64,000 nucleotides of DNA from Pricia antarctica. GTDB lineage: Bacteria > Bacteroidota > Bacteroidia > Flavobacteriales > Flavobacteriaceae. Location: assembly GCF_900101815.1 (NCBI RefSeq), contig NZ_FNAO01000007.1, forward strand, positions 186,001-250,000. Direction: 5' to 3'. The notes under the pieces are model-generated. The model made no database searches, had not been told where the DNA came from, and saw nothing but the letters and a program-made list of their open reading frames with translations. The position numbers and the translations under genes were made by a program. Shown piece after piece: positions 8,428-17,614 of the stretch. Within the stretch, counting starts at the first letter, position 1; the number at the start of each line of letters is the position of its first letter.

Positions 8428-8910
8428 ATGCTAACAGACTTCAACACCTTACCCGAAACCTCACGAATTTGGATCTATCAGGCGGATCGCAGTTTTACAT
8501 CCGATGAACTGGAGGAAATCCAAAGTGAAATGGATGCCTTCTTAAAAGACTGGACGGCCCACGGCAGTAACCTGAAAGCAGGCTACGAAATCCGTTACAA
8601 GCGGTTCATTGTTATCGCCCTTGATCAATCGCAAACCGCGGCCTCGGGCTGCTCCATAGATGCTTCGGTACATTTTATCCAGCATTTGGAAAAGAAATAC
8701 GATGTACAATTGTTGGATAAAATGAACGTATCCTATAAACAGGGCGAATATATCGCCTATAAAACGCTAAGTGATTTCAAAAAAATGGCGAAGCAGAAAG
8801 CGGTATCCAAGAACACCGTTGTTTTTAACAATCTGGTCAATAACAAACAGGAATATGAGGAACACTGGGAAGTTCCCGCCTCCGAGAGTTGGCATGGACG
8901 ATTTATGTAA
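8428..8910 (+). CDS. Conserved Bacteroidota protein of unknown function
   Basis: The 160-residue product begins 'MLTDFNTLPETSRIWIYQA' and belongs to a family that I recall being labelled 'ABC transporter ATPase' in flavobacterial genomes. I see no Walker A, Walker B or signature motif, so that label looks wrong. It is soluble, with no signal peptide and no membrane helix. A single cysteine lies in 'ASGCSIDASVHFI', and the C-terminus is basic. It sits between the Fe-S pair and the GH3 hydrolase, with a 120-base upstream gap, so it could be the third gene of the same unit. No function can be assigned from the sequence. Confidence 0.75.
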   Translation: MLTDFNTLPETSRIWIYQADRSFTSDELEEIQSEMDAFLKDWTAHGSNLKAGYEIRYKRFIVIALDQSQTAASGCSIDASVHFIQHLEKKYDVQLLDKMNVSYKQGEYIAYKTLSDFKKMAKQKAVSKNTVVFNNLVNNKQEYEEHWEVPASESWHGRFM

Positions 8911-8976
8911 GGAAGATCCGATGAAATGCAATAATCCTATCGGTTTTCTGTTATCCTCATAGACCATTCTAATACT

Positions 8977-11889
8977 ATGCGTTTTTACCAAATTTTCCCT
9001 TTACTTCTTCTAACTTTTACGTTCGCCAATGCCCAGAAAAACCCCTTGGTAACAAGGGACAGCGTTGACCAGCAAAATTGGGTCGATTCCCGATACGATG
9101 CGATGTCCCTAGACGAAAAACTGGGGCAATTGTTCATGGTGATGATCGCTTCCGATCAAGGCGCTGCGGCTATCGATCAGGTTGAATCGCTTATAAAGGA
9201 TCAGTATATCGGCGGGGTCATATTCTCTACCGGGGGTCCTGTGCGACAGGCCAAACTGACAAACCGGTTTCAATCCGCCTCAAAATTGCCGTTATTGATA
9301 GGTATGGATGCGGAATGGGGACTCTCCATGCGGCTTGATTCCACCTATTCCTTTCCCTGGAACATGACCTTGGGGGCGATTACCGACAATACGATCGTTC
9401 AGGATGTGGGCCGGCGGATCGGCGAACATGCCAAACGTTTGGGCGTTCATATCAACTTCGCCCCGGATATCGACATCAATACCAATCCGAATAATCCCAT
9501 CATCGGAAACCGATCTTTTGGGGAGGATCGCGAAAATGTCTCCAACAAGGGCATCGCTTTTATGAAGGGCATGGAAAGTGCGGGCGTTTTGTCCAGCGGC
9601 AAACATTTTCCCGGCCATGGCGATACCGAAACAGATTCCCATAAGGCGTTACCCATACTCAATTTCAATCGGGCGCGTTTGGACAGTGTCGAGCTTTATC
9701 CTTTTAAGCGTTTAATAGAAAATGGTTTGAGCAGCGTTATGGTCGGACATTTGGAAGTTCCCGCTTTAGAAATTAAAGAAGGACTTCCCTCATCTTTATC
9801 CGAACAGATCATATCCGGGGTGCTAAAAGAGGAAATGGGTTTTCAGGGTCTCGTCTTTACCGATGCCCTCAATATGAAAGGCGTAACCGATCATGGAAAA
9901 AACGGGGATGCCGAGCTGGCAGCATTTATGGCCGGAAACGACATCCTATTAATGCCTTTGGATTTTAAAAAAGCCAAGGATAAACTGGCCAAGGCCTACG
10001 ATAAGGGCAAAATTTCCGAGGAACGCCTGTCCGAATCCGTAAAAAAAATTCTTCAAGCCAAATATAAGGTAGGGCTGAACCATTACAAATCTGTGGAACT
10101 CGAAAATCTCTACGAAGATCTGAACAGCCGTAAAGATGACCTAATCTATGAAGATGCTATCGAAAATGCGATCACGGTGGTCAAGAACGACTACTATTTA
10201 ATGGGTATCAAGAATCTGGAAAATAAAAAGATCGCCTACGTCAAATTCGGTGATGCCGAGAGTGACGCTTTTTTCGAAACCTTGAATAAATACGCCGAGG
10301 TCACCCAAATTAATGGAAAGGATATCGCTACCCTAAAGGATAAACTGAAGGATTATAACTTGGTGATTATCGGATACCACAAAAGCAACGAGAGTCCGTG
10401 GAAGCCTTATAAATTCTCCGAAAAAGAGCTGCAATGGCTCGAAGAAATTGCCGCCCAACGCAGTTCAAACCTCATCCTTTCGGTATTCGCCAAGCCGTAT
10501 GCGCTCATGGATATTCCATCCTTTCAAAGTATCGACGGGGTAGTGGTGGCGTATCAAAATAGTAAACTGGCGCAGGAGAAGACGGCACAGCTGATTTTTG
10601 GCGCCATACCTGCCAAAGGTAAACTTCCCGTAACGGCACATCGGGAGTTTCCGGTAAACCGGCAGTTGAAAATAAATTCGTTGCTGCGATTGGGGTATAG
10701 CTATCCTGAGCGTGTCGGACTCGATGCGCAAAAATTGGCCCTAGTGGATTCCTTGGTTCAGCACGGCCTCGATTCGTTGATGTTCCCGGGGGCACAGGTA
10801 TTGATAGCGCGCAGGGGCAAGGTGGTCTATAACAAAGCCTTCGGCAAACCGACCTACGACTCCGAAGACAGTATTACCACAGAAAGTATCTACGACCTGG
10901 CCTCGGTCACCAAAATTTTGGCCACCCTGCCCATGGTCATGAAAATGGACGAGGAGGGCGATATTGCGCTAAACAATACATTTCAGGAGCTTTTACCGGA
11001 ATATGCCGATACCGAATTAAAAAATGTAACCGTACTAAAAGCCCTTTCCCATTATGGCCGGCTGCCCGCATGGATCGCCTTTTATGTGGATACGTTGAAC
11101 AAAGACCGAAAACCCTCCGAAGAATTTTATCGCGAGGCGCCGATGGACGGTTTTCATATCAAGGTAACCGATAAGCTGTATCTGACCGATGCCTATAAAG
11201 ATTCCATTTACGATCGCATAGGCCGACAAGACCTCAAATCGAACCGGTACCGCTACAGTGATGTTGCGTATTACGTCATGAAAGAATACATCGAAGCCAA
11301 GAAAAAGCGCCCATTGGACAAATTGGCCAGTGATTTTCTGTACGGGCCCATCGGGGCTTATAACACGAGCTATAATCCCTTGGAAAAATTCCCCCTGAAC
11401 AGGATAGTGCCCACCGAGGAGGATAATTACTATCGGTACCAGCGGGTTCAAGGCTATGTACACGACATGGGCGCCGCCATGCAAGGTGGGGTAGGCGGGC
11501 ACGCAGGCCTTTTCAGTACGGCCGGCGATGTTGCCAAGATTATGCAGATGTACTTACAAGAAGGCTATTACGGCGGGACCCGTTTTTTGGATTCCAGAAC
11601 CATTAAAAAATTCAATACCTGTTACTTCTGTAAGAACAATGTGCGGCGGGGCGTCGGCTTTGACAAGCCCGAGCTGGAAGGTAAGGGAAATACCTGCGGT
11701 TGCGTTTCCCGAAAAAGCTTTGGCCATAGTGGTTTTACGGGCACCTACACTTGGGCGGATCCCGAAGAGGAAATTGTTTACGTCTTTCTGTCTAACCGAA
11801 CCTACCCCACTGCTTCCAACACCCTCTTGATCAAGTCAGGACTGCGAACACGAATTCAGGAAAAGATTTACGAGGCGATTGTTAACTGA
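8977..11889 (+). CDS. Fusion of a GH3 NagZ-type glycosidase and a class-C beta-lactamase-like serine hydrolase
   Basis: A signal peptide (1-20, ending 'ANAQ') shows export. Residues about 35-370 form a GH3 domain of NagZ type: 'KHFPGHGD' (209-216) supplies the His/Asp acid-base pair and Asp296 in 'FTDALNM' is the expected nucleophile. A C-terminal GH3 lobe runs to about 570. From about 590 to the end is a beta-lactamase/DD-peptidase-like domain with S-V-T-K (643-646), a 'YSDV' Tyr box and 'GHSGFTG' in the KTG position. The pairing suggests a periplasmic enzyme acting on peptidoglycan glycan and peptide, or cleaving muropeptides for recycling. This fused architecture recurs in Bacteroidota. 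Confidence 0.87.
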   Translation: MRFYQIFPLLLLTFTFANAQKNPLVTRDSVDQQNWVDSRYDAMSLDEKLGQLFMVMIASDQGAAAIDQVESLIKDQYIGGVIFSTGGPVRQAKLTNRFQSASKLPLLIGMDAEWGLSMRLDSTYSFPWNMTLGAITDNTIVQDVGRRIGEHAKRLGVHINFAPDIDINTNPNNPIIGNRSFGEDRENVSNKGIAFMKGMESAGVLSSGKHFPGHGDTETDSHKALPILNFNRARLDSVELYPFKRLIENGLSSVMVGHLEVPALEIKEGLPSSLSEQIISGVLKEEMGFQGLVFTDALNMKGVTDHGKNGDAELAAFMAGNDILLMPLDFKKAKDKLAKAYDKGKISEERLSESVKKILQAKYKVGLNHYKSVELENLYEDLNSRKDDLIYEDAIENAITVVKNDYYLMGIKNLENKKIAYVKFGDAESDAFFETLNKYAEVTQINGKDIATLKDKLKDYNLVIIGYHKSNESPWKPYKFSEKELQWLEEIAAQRSSNLILSVFAKPYALMDIPSFQSIDGVVVAYQNSKLAQEKTAQLIFGAIPAKGKLPVTAHREFPVNRQLKINSLLRLGYSYPERVGLDAQKLALVDSLVQHGLDSLMFPGAQVLIARRGKVVYNKAFGKPTYDSEDSITTESIYDLASVTKILATLPMVMKMDEEGDIALNNTFQELLPEYADTELKNVTVLKALSHYGRLPAWIAFYVDTLNKDRKPSEEFYREAPMDGFHIKVTDKLYLTDAYKDSIYDRIGRQDLKSNRYRYSDVAYYVMKEYIEAKKKRPLDKLASDFLYGPIGAYNTSYNPLEKFPLNRIVPTEEDNYYRYQRVQGYVHDMGAAMQGGVGGHAGLFSTAGDVAKIMQMYLQEGYYGGTRFLDSRTIKKFNTCYFCKNNVRRGVGFDKPELEGKGNTCGCVSRKSFGHSGFTGTYTWADPEEEIVYVFLSNRTYPTASNTLLIKSGLRTRIQEKIYEAIVN

Positions 11890-11934
11890 GGTTGAGTTGG
11901 TGTTTGGCGTTTGAATTTACGTTCGGTTTTTGAA

Positions 11935-11964
11935 TTTGAATTTGCCCGCTTTTCCCTAACTTTG
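11935..11964 (+). promoter_or_regulatory. Bacteroidota-type promoter for bshA
   Basis: A TTTG at 11935-11938 and TAACTTTG at 11957-11964 match the -33 TTTG and -7 TAnnTTTG boxes with an 18-base spacer. The ATG is only four bases after the -7 box, so the transcript would start at or next to the start codon (leaderless or nearly so). Confidence 0.55.
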
Positions 11965-11968
11965 ACGG

Positions 11969-13117
11969 ATGAAGATAGCAATAGTATGTTACCCGACTTT
12001 TGGGGGTAGTGGCGTGGTGGCTACAGAATTGGGCATTGCCCTTGCGAATAGGGGGCATGAGGTTCATTTTGTGACGTATCGCCAGCCGGTTCGGCTCGAA
12101 TTATTGAGCAACCGCATCCATTTTCACGAGGTACATGTGCCGGAATATCCCTTGTTTCATTATCAGCCCTACGAGCTGGCCCTGTCGAGCAAACTGGTCG
12201 ACACCATCAAATTGCACGATATCGACCTGTTGCACGTGCATTATGCCATTCCCCATGCCTATGCGGGCTATATGGCCAAGAAAATGTTGGAGGAGGAGGG
12301 CATTTACGTACCGATGATCACTACGCTTCACGGCACCGACATTACATTGGTCGGCAAGCATCCTTTTTATAAGCCTGCAGTGACCTTTAGTATCAACCAA
12401 TCGGACGTGGTTACCTCGGTATCGGAAAACCTAAAGCAGCGTACCTTGGAGTTTTTTGACATTAAAAAGGAAATCGAGGTGGTGCCAAATTTTATCGACA
12501 GCAAAAAATACAGCTCCTCTTACACCGATTGCCAACGTTCATTGATGGCAGATGACGACGAAAAAATTGTGACCCATATCAGTAATTTCCGGAAGGTAAA
12601 GCGCATTCCCGATGTGGTGGAAGTATTTTACAGAATTCAGCAAAAAATCCCCGCAAAACTGGTTATGGTAGGCGAGGGGCCCGAACGGGAAAACGCAGAG
12701 AACCTGTGCAAAAAACTGGGAATCTCCGAAAAAGTACTATTCTTGGGCAACAGCAACGAAATAGATAGAATACTTTGCTTCTCCGATCTGTTTTTGCTGC
12801 CTTCCGAATCTGAAAGTTTCGGTTTGGCCGCTTTGGAGGCAATGATCAACAAGGTACCCGTGATTTCCAGTAATACAGGGGGAATTCCCGAAGTGAACGA
12901 AGAGGGTATAACGGGGTTTTTGAGCGATGTAGGCGACGTAGACGATATGGCCAAAAATGCACTGAAGATATTGAGCGACGATGCTGTCCTGGAAAAATTC
13001 AAGGAAAACGCGGTGGTCTCGGCCCAACGATTTGATATCCGTAAAATAGTACCGCTTTATGAGGCCATATACGAAAAGGCGTATAAAGGCCGTTTTAATA
13101 AAGTGTACGACCGCTGA
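11969..13117 (+). CDS. bshA: N-acetyl-alpha-D-glucosaminyl L-malate synthase BshA
   Basis: This is the GT4 glycosyltransferase that joins GlcNAc to L-malate in the first step of bacillithiol synthesis. The 382-residue length and N-terminus 'MKIAIVCYPTFGGSGVVATE' fit BshA closely, as do 'HYAIPHAYAGYMAK', 'LHGTDITLVG' and the nucleotide-sugar E-x7-E motif 'ESFGLAALE'. The other bacillithiol genes (bshB, bshC) are not in the window. It is apparently monocistronic, with a strong promoter match directly in front. Confidence 0.93.
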   Translation: MKIAIVCYPTFGGSGVVATELGIALANRGHEVHFVTYRQPVRLELLSNRIHFHEVHVPEYPLFHYQPYELALSSKLVDTIKLHDIDLLHVHYAIPHAYAGYMAKKMLEEEGIYVPMITTLHGTDITLVGKHPFYKPAVTFSINQSDVVTSVSENLKQRTLEFFDIKKEIEVVPNFIDSKKYSSSYTDCQRSLMADDDEKIVTHISNFRKVKRIPDVVEVFYRIQQKIPAKLVMVGEGPERENAENLCKKLGISEKVLFLGNSNEIDRILCFSDLFLLPSESESFGLAALEAMINKVPVISSNTGGIPEVNEEGITGFLSDVGDVDDMAKNALKILSDDAVLEKFKENAVVSAQRFDIRKIVPLYEAIYEKAYKGRFNKVYDR

Positions 13118-13190
13118 AAACTAGGGTGCCAGATACCGAAAAACCGAAGAATGTTCCTTGGCTATGATTTTGCCACTAATACAAAAAAAC

Positions 13191-13220
13191 TTGTACGTTG
13201 AGATAAATATAATAACTTTG
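13191..13220 (+). promoter_or_regulatory. Bacteroidota-type promoter for mazEF
   Basis: TTG at 13191-13193 and TAACTTTG at 13213-13220 form a -33/-7 pair with a 19-base spacer, 21 bases before the mazE ATG. The AT-rich stretch between the boxes contrasts with the richer sequence of bshA. Confidence 0.6.
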
Positions 13221-13241
13221 TAATTACAAAAATATAGAGTT

Positions 13242-13487
13242 ATGGAAATATCAATTATCCAAATTGGAAATTCAAAAGGTTTGCGCCTGAGTAAAACCAT
13301 TTTAGAAAAGTATAATATAAAAGACAAAGTCGAGCTGATTTTAGAAAAAGGGCGAATAATTTTAAAACCAATTGACAGCCCAAGAAAAAACTGGGGAAAA
13401 GCGTTTGAAAAAATGCACGAAAACAATGATGACCGCTTGATGTTCGATGATGTATTCGAGGATGAAAATTTTGAGGAATGGAATTAA
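13242..13487 (+). CDS. mazE: MazE-like antitoxin (AbrB/SpoVT fold)
   Basis: The 81-residue product starts 'MEISIIQIGNSKGLRLSK', the typical swapped-hairpin AbrB DNA-binding fold (about residues 1-45). An acidic C-terminal tail (45-81), rich in Asp and Glu, would wrap around the toxin. It overlaps the mazF start by 10 bases, the usual translational coupling of such pairs, and would repress its own promoter together with MazF. The base composition is clearly more AT-rich than in the flanking bshA and OmpA genes, consistent with recent gain. Confidence 0.85.
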   Translation: MEISIIQIGNSKGLRLSKTILEKYNIKDKVELILEKGRIILKPIDSPRKNWGKAFEKMHENNDDRLMFDDVFEDENFEEWN

Positions 13488-13801
13488 ACCAATACTCAAT
13501 TGTACTCGTAAATCTTGACCCAACAAAAGGTAGTGAAATGAAAAAAATCAGACCTTGCGTAATCATTTCACCAAATGAAATGAACAAATATTTAAATACG
13601 ATTGTTGTCGCTCCCATGACAACTAATTTAAAAAAGTATCCTTCCAGAGTTGCGGTCAAATACAACAATAAAAATGGAATGGTTACAATGGATCAAATAC
13701 GGACCATTGACAAATCAAGAATTTTGAAAAGGTTTGACCGATTGACCAAAACTGAAATGCAAAATTGCAAGGATGTAATTAGAGAAATGTTCGTGGATTA
13801 A
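13478..13801 (+). CDS. mazF: MazF-type mRNA interferase toxin (PemK family)
   Basis: The 107-residue protein fits the PemK/MazF fold: 'YSIVLVNLDPTKGSEMKKIRP' at the N-terminus with the conserved R-P, 'VIISPNEMN', 'TIVVAPMTTNLK' with the catalytic Thr, and 'MVTMDQIRTIDKSRI' carrying the D-Q-I/R-T-I-D-K signature. It is expected to cut single-stranded mRNA at a short motif that cannot be predicted here. It is coupled to mazE by a 10-base overlap. Confidence 0.88.
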   Translation: MELNQYSIVLVNLDPTKGSEMKKIRPCVIISPNEMNKYLNTIVVAPMTTNLKKYPSRVAVKYNNKNGMVTMDQIRTIDKSRILKRFDRLTKTEMQNCKDVIREMFVD

Positions 13802-13911
13802 ATTTACGTTTCATGCAATGCAACGAAAATTCCTACCGTTCAGAGGGTTTTTTTTGAAAGGAAGTCCTCTTCCCCGTTTCTTTGTAGTAAGAACACCCAA
13901 ATCTTACACCT

Positions 13912-15093
13912 ATGAAACATTTTGCGCTATTTGTGCTCTGTTGTGCATGTCTTTCCTACAATTCCGTATGCTCTCAAGAAGAAGAACTACAGCTTACTTC
14001 CAAAGATAGCATCGTAGAAAGTTCATGGATGATCGGTCTCGGGTACAACTTTGTCGACGATTCCGGTGATATGCTAGACGAGTTGTTTTCGTTCGATGAC
14101 CAATGGAACACGGTCGCCTTTCCATCCCGAGTAAGCATCGGTAGGTATTTCAAAAGTGGAATCGGCGTCGAAGGTATTGCTACCTATAACAAATATAAGG
14201 TCGGTAAATTAATCGATGGGGTTACCAACCTCGAAGCAACCAATTATTTCGGTCTTGATGCCCGCTTATCATACGACCTGAACAAGATTATTGGAGAAAC
14301 GGCCTGGTTCGACCCTTATGTGGGCGTAGGACTAGGATATACAAAGGCGAATAATCAGCCTAGGGGCACTTACAATGCCATCATCGGCTTTCGAACCTGG
14401 TTTTCAGACCGATGGGGACTCGATTTAAGTTCTTCCGGCAAATGGGCCATGGATATTAGCAAGGCTAGTAACCACCTGCAACATGCTGCCGGCGTGGTCT
14501 ATCGGTTCGGAATCGAAAAGGGATTGTCTAAAAAGGGTGAAGAAAAATTGGCCCTGAACCAAGCCTTGCAAGCGGAAAAACAACAGCAAATGGATTCCAT
14601 TGCCGCAGCCGATCGGGAGAAGGCCGCCACTGCCTTGGCCGAGCGATTGGCACAAGAAAAGGAAGCTGCCCAATTGGCCGCTGCCGAAAAGGCAAGGCAA
14701 GACGCCGAAAACCGAAGAAAACGGCAAATCGAGGATGAAATCGATGCTTTGGGCTTGGTTTATTTTGCCCTGAATTCCTCGTACCTTGATACCCAGTCCA
14801 AATCCATTTTAGATGCGCTAACGGTGCTATTAAAGGAAAACGACGGTATAGTGTTGAAGGTGAGCTCCTATACCGATTCACGGGGTACGTCGACCTATAA
14901 CGATTGGCTTTCAAGAAAACGGGTCGAGCGCACGGTGGGCTATTTGATTCAACAAGGCATCGCTGCCGAACGACTGCAACCAGAGGCATACGGCGAAGAA
15001 AATCTGCTCAACGAGTGTGATGACACTACCTATTGTCCCGAAGAGAAACACAAAATCAACCGAAGGTCGGAGTTTAAGGTATTGAAGTTTTGA
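13912..15093 (+). CDS. OmpA-family outer-membrane protein
   Basis: A signal peptide ('FALFVLCCACLSYNSVCSQ') precedes an eight-stranded-barrel-like domain (about 30-205) with aromatic-rich strands such as 'SSWMIGLGYNFVDD'. A coiled alanine/glutamate/lysine-rich segment (about 205-280) leads to an OmpA C-terminal peptidoglycan-binding domain (about 280-393). That domain contains 'SSYTDSRGTSTYNDWLSRKR' and 'NRRSEFKVL', including the Asp and Arg that hold diaminopimelate. It anchors the outer membrane to the wall. It ends 55 bases from the convergent polysaccharide locus. Confidence 0.88.
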   Translation: MKHFALFVLCCACLSYNSVCSQEEELQLTSKDSIVESSWMIGLGYNFVDDSGDMLDELFSFDDQWNTVAFPSRVSIGRYFKSGIGVEGIATYNKYKVGKLIDGVTNLEATNYFGLDARLSYDLNKIIGETAWFDPYVGVGLGYTKANNQPRGTYNAIIGFRTWFSDRWGLDLSSSGKWAMDISKASNHLQHAAGVVYRFGIEKGLSKKGEEKLALNQALQAEKQQQMDSIAAADREKAATALAERLAQEKEAAQLAAAEKARQDAENRRKRQIEDEIDALGLVYFALNSSYLDTQSKSILDALTVLLKENDGIVLKVSSYTDSRGTSTYNDWLSRKRVERTVGYLIQQGIAAERLQPEAYGEENLLNECDDTTYCPEEKHKINRRSEFKVLKF

Positions 15094-15148
15094 GTACTCC
15101 TTCAGGAAACGCGAAGCTTGGGGACTGTCGGTGACGTGCAAGCCATAA

Positions 15149-16120
15149 TCACTTTCTAACCGATTTGATGTAGTCCGCAATCTCTTCGGAAATCAATTCC
15201 CGGCCATGGGCGTTCCAATGGCGGTCGTAGATGAGGTTGGTCGATACTTTGGATGTTGCAAAACTTTGGGCGAAATCGATATAACGGATGCCATTTTCAT
15301 CCAAAAAATCTAAAAACCGGGGACTGGTCTTTCTACTGTCCAAAAGAAGGGCGGTCTTGCTTTTGTCTAGGCCATAAAAGTCGATAAGTCTTTTAAAGTT
15401 GGCGATACGTTTATCGTCTTCCGCACTTTTTTTGGCCTCTTCATCTTCCTCGCTCAACGTATTGGTTTGGTAGGCACCTTCCGTATTGGCAAAAGCATTA
15501 CCACCCTGCGCCAATTTTTTCAGGGGCTCGATAATTCCGATTTTAGAACCGTAGGCCAAAAGCTTGATGTTATCACGAATTTTGAATAGGGTAGAGGATA
15601 GCATATCGATACGGGCACGGTTCGGTTCGTATTGGCCGCGGCCCAAATCATTCTCGTAGTTCAAGTAAAGGATAATTTCATCGATGAGCTCAAAATCTTT
15701 TCTATAGGCGTGAACCAAATGTATTTGGTTGGCAAAATCATAGCCCGCGTACCCGTATTTGTATACTTCTATGCCTGGTATCTTTTCTTCGATGCGTATG
15801 GCGGTAGAACTTGTATAATCTTGATGGAAGCCTTCGATAAACGAATCGCCTATCAACGCTACCTCGAACTTGTCTTTACTCGGCTCGAATTCCCTATGCG
15901 AATTGAACCCCGCTTTATTGATATGAAATTCCGAGAAATTCTGGTTCCGGTTTCCTGTTACTGCATAGCCCGTGTGTTCCGGAACCCTTTTCTCCACGCC
16001 GTATTCATCGATAAACCTTGGCGGGTCTTCGGTGTAAAGGTGTAGCGCCCTCACGATACCTTCCAGTAAAAGAAGGATCAAGAAGATGTAAAGCACTGAT
16101 TTTAAAAGAAATTTTTTCAT
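15149..16120 (-). CDS. Membrane-anchored SGNH/GDSL-type hydrolase, partner of the MBOAT protein
   Basis: An N-terminal hydrophobic helix (residues 4-22) anchors the protein; the rest is periplasmic. Catalytic blocks of the SGNH family are visible: 'IGDSFIEGF' (Ser of the GDS motif) and, near the C-terminus, 'YDRHWNAHG' (Asp-x-x-His). Proteins of this kind, such as AlgJ/AlgX and PatB, accept an acyl group from a membrane O-acyltransferase and place it on an exported polysaccharide. The gene begins one base after the MBOAT stop, which supports a joint function. I chose the ATG at 16120 rather than the upstream ATG at 16159, which lies inside the MBOAT gene. Confidence 0.75.
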   Translation of the reverse strand: MKKFLLKSVLYIFLILLLLEGIVRALHLYTEDPPRFIDEYGVEKRVPEHTGYAVTGNRNQNFSEFHINKAGFNSHREFEPSKDKFEVALIGDSFIEGFHQDYTSSTAIRIEEKIPGIEVYKYGYAGYDFANQIHLVHAYRKDFELIDEIILYLNYENDLGRGQYEPNRARIDMLSSTLFKIRDNIKLLAYGSKIGIIEPLKKLAQGGNAFANTEGAYQTNTLSEEDEEAKKSAEDDKRIANFKRLIDFYGLDKSKTALLLDSRKTSPRFLDFLDENGIRYIDFAQSFATSKVSTNLIYDRHWNAHGRELISEEIADYIKSVRK

Positions 16121-16121
16121 T

Positions 16122-17576
16122 TTAAAACTGAAAATAAATGAACGAGCGATTAACACCATCGTCGTAGAACAATAAGATACCTAAAACCACGAGAGCGTAC
16201 AACAACAGTCGTACCGCCCGATATTTAAATTTAAAAGGACTGCGTTCGTCTTTCCGGATCAGATATTCGTACAAAGTAAACACACCGATTAATATAAAAA
16301 AATCGAGCATGCGATACCCCATGGGATGCACGTAGGGTTCGTAACGAAAATCCGTTGCAATGCGATGGATATAGTCAAAAGCCGCGCTTATAGAAGGCGA
16401 CCGGAAAAAGATCCTTGAAAAAGTGACCAACGAAAAGGTGAGCAGCACCTGAAAGATTTCGGTCAGGGTAGGCAGCCACGTACGTTCGCCGATGACATTA
16501 TCCGAATACAACCGGTTTCTTCCCATCAAAAATACGGGGATGTACAGCAAGGCATGTAGGCCGCCCCAAAATACGAAAGTCCAATTGGCACCGTGCCAAA
16601 GGCCGCTGACCAAAAAAATAATACAGATATTCCGGATAGATTTCAGTTTGCCCACCCGTGATCCCCCGAGGGGAATATAGAGGTAATGCCGAAACCAAGT
16701 GGAGAGCGAAATGTGCCATCTCTGCCAATACTCCGCGATATTCCTGGAAAAATTAGGGAATTTGAAGTTTGACATCAGTTCGATACCGAACAATTTGGCG
16801 GTACCGATGGCGATGTCGGTATAGCCGCTAAAATCTCCGTATACCTGAAAGCTGAACAGACAGACTCCTAAAATCAGTGTTGAGGCCGGATAGTCGGTAT
16901 AATTTTCAAAAATATCATCCACAATGGGCGCCAGCGAATCGGCGATGACCATTTTTTTGAAAAAGCCCCAAAGAATGAGTTGAAGTCCACTTGAGGCCTG
17001 GGCATAGGTGAACGTTCTTCGGGAATTGATTTGTCCCAATAAATTCGATGCTCTTTCAATAGGCCCGGCGACCAATTGCGGGAAAAAAGCAACGAAGGCG
17101 GCGAAGGCCACGAAATTTCTCGTCGGCTCGAGTTTTTTGTAGTAAATGTCGAACGAATACGACATCGTCTGAAAGGTATAGAAAGAAATACCTACGGGCA
17201 GGATGATACGCAGCGTCCATACACTTTTGATCTGGTAGCCCATCGTTGCGAAAGCGTCGACGAACGAGTCGATAAAAAAATTATAATACTTGAAAAAGCC
17301 CAACAGGCCCACGTTACAGATAATGCTGACCCAAAGCCAATATTTCGCTTTTTTTTTGTCGTCACGATTTGTATGGATGTACTGTGCCACATAGAAATCG
17401 AGAAGCGTACTAAACGCGATTAGAAAGAGAAAGCGCCAGTCCCACCAACCATAAAAAACATAGCTGGCAACGATTACCAACAAGTTCTGAAGACGTAGGC
17501 TCTTTTTGAAGACGAACCAGTACAGCACGAAAACTATCGGTAGAAACAGTAAAAATTCAAGAGAATTAAATAGCAA
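16122..17576 (-). CDS. MBOAT-family O-acyltransferase (AlgI-like)
   Basis: This 484-residue polytopic membrane protein is typical of AlgI/DltB-type acyltransferases. 'WQRWHISLSTWFRHYLYIPL' contains the conserved first motif and 'VSGLWHGANWTFVFWGGLH' holds the catalytic histidine. It passes acyl groups, usually acetyl, across the inner membrane for O-acylation of a surface polysaccharide. The product of the next gene (15149-16120) is the likely periplasmic transferase. It heads the downstream end of the minus-strand glycan locus, 38 bases after the GNAT-like gene at 17615-18853. Confidence 0.9.
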   Translation of the reverse strand: MLFNSLEFLLFLPIVFVLYWFVFKKSLRLQNLLVIVASYVFYGWWDWRFLFLIAFSTLLDFYVAQYIHTNRDDKKKAKYWLWVSIICNVGLLGFFKYYNFFIDSFVDAFATMGYQIKSVWTLRIILPVGISFYTFQTMSYSFDIYYKKLEPTRNFVAFAAFVAFFPQLVAGPIERASNLLGQINSRRTFTYAQASSGLQLILWGFFKKMVIADSLAPIVDDIFENYTDYPASTLILGVCLFSFQVYGDFSGYTDIAIGTAKLFGIELMSNFKFPNFSRNIAEYWQRWHISLSTWFRHYLYIPLGGSRVGKLKSIRNICIIFLVSGLWHGANWTFVFWGGLHALLYIPVFLMGRNRLYSDNVIGERTWLPTLTEIFQVLLTFSLVTFSRIFFRSPSISAAFDYIHRIATDFRYEPYVHPMGYRMLDFFILIGVFTLYEYLIRKDERSPFKFKYRAVRLLLYALVVLGILLFYDDGVNRSFIYFQF

Positions 17577-17614
17577 TTTTAATTGGGTTTATGGATTGAT
17601 AATTGGCGTACCAC

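Noticed and set aside
8428-8910. ABC transporter ATPase function
   Set aside because: No Walker A, Walker B or signature motif can be seen; the name seems to be an inherited label.
13912-14009. Short plus-strand frame overlapping the start of the OmpA-family gene
   Set aside because: It is the out-of-frame shadow of the signal-peptide region; the OmpA frame has a full family match.
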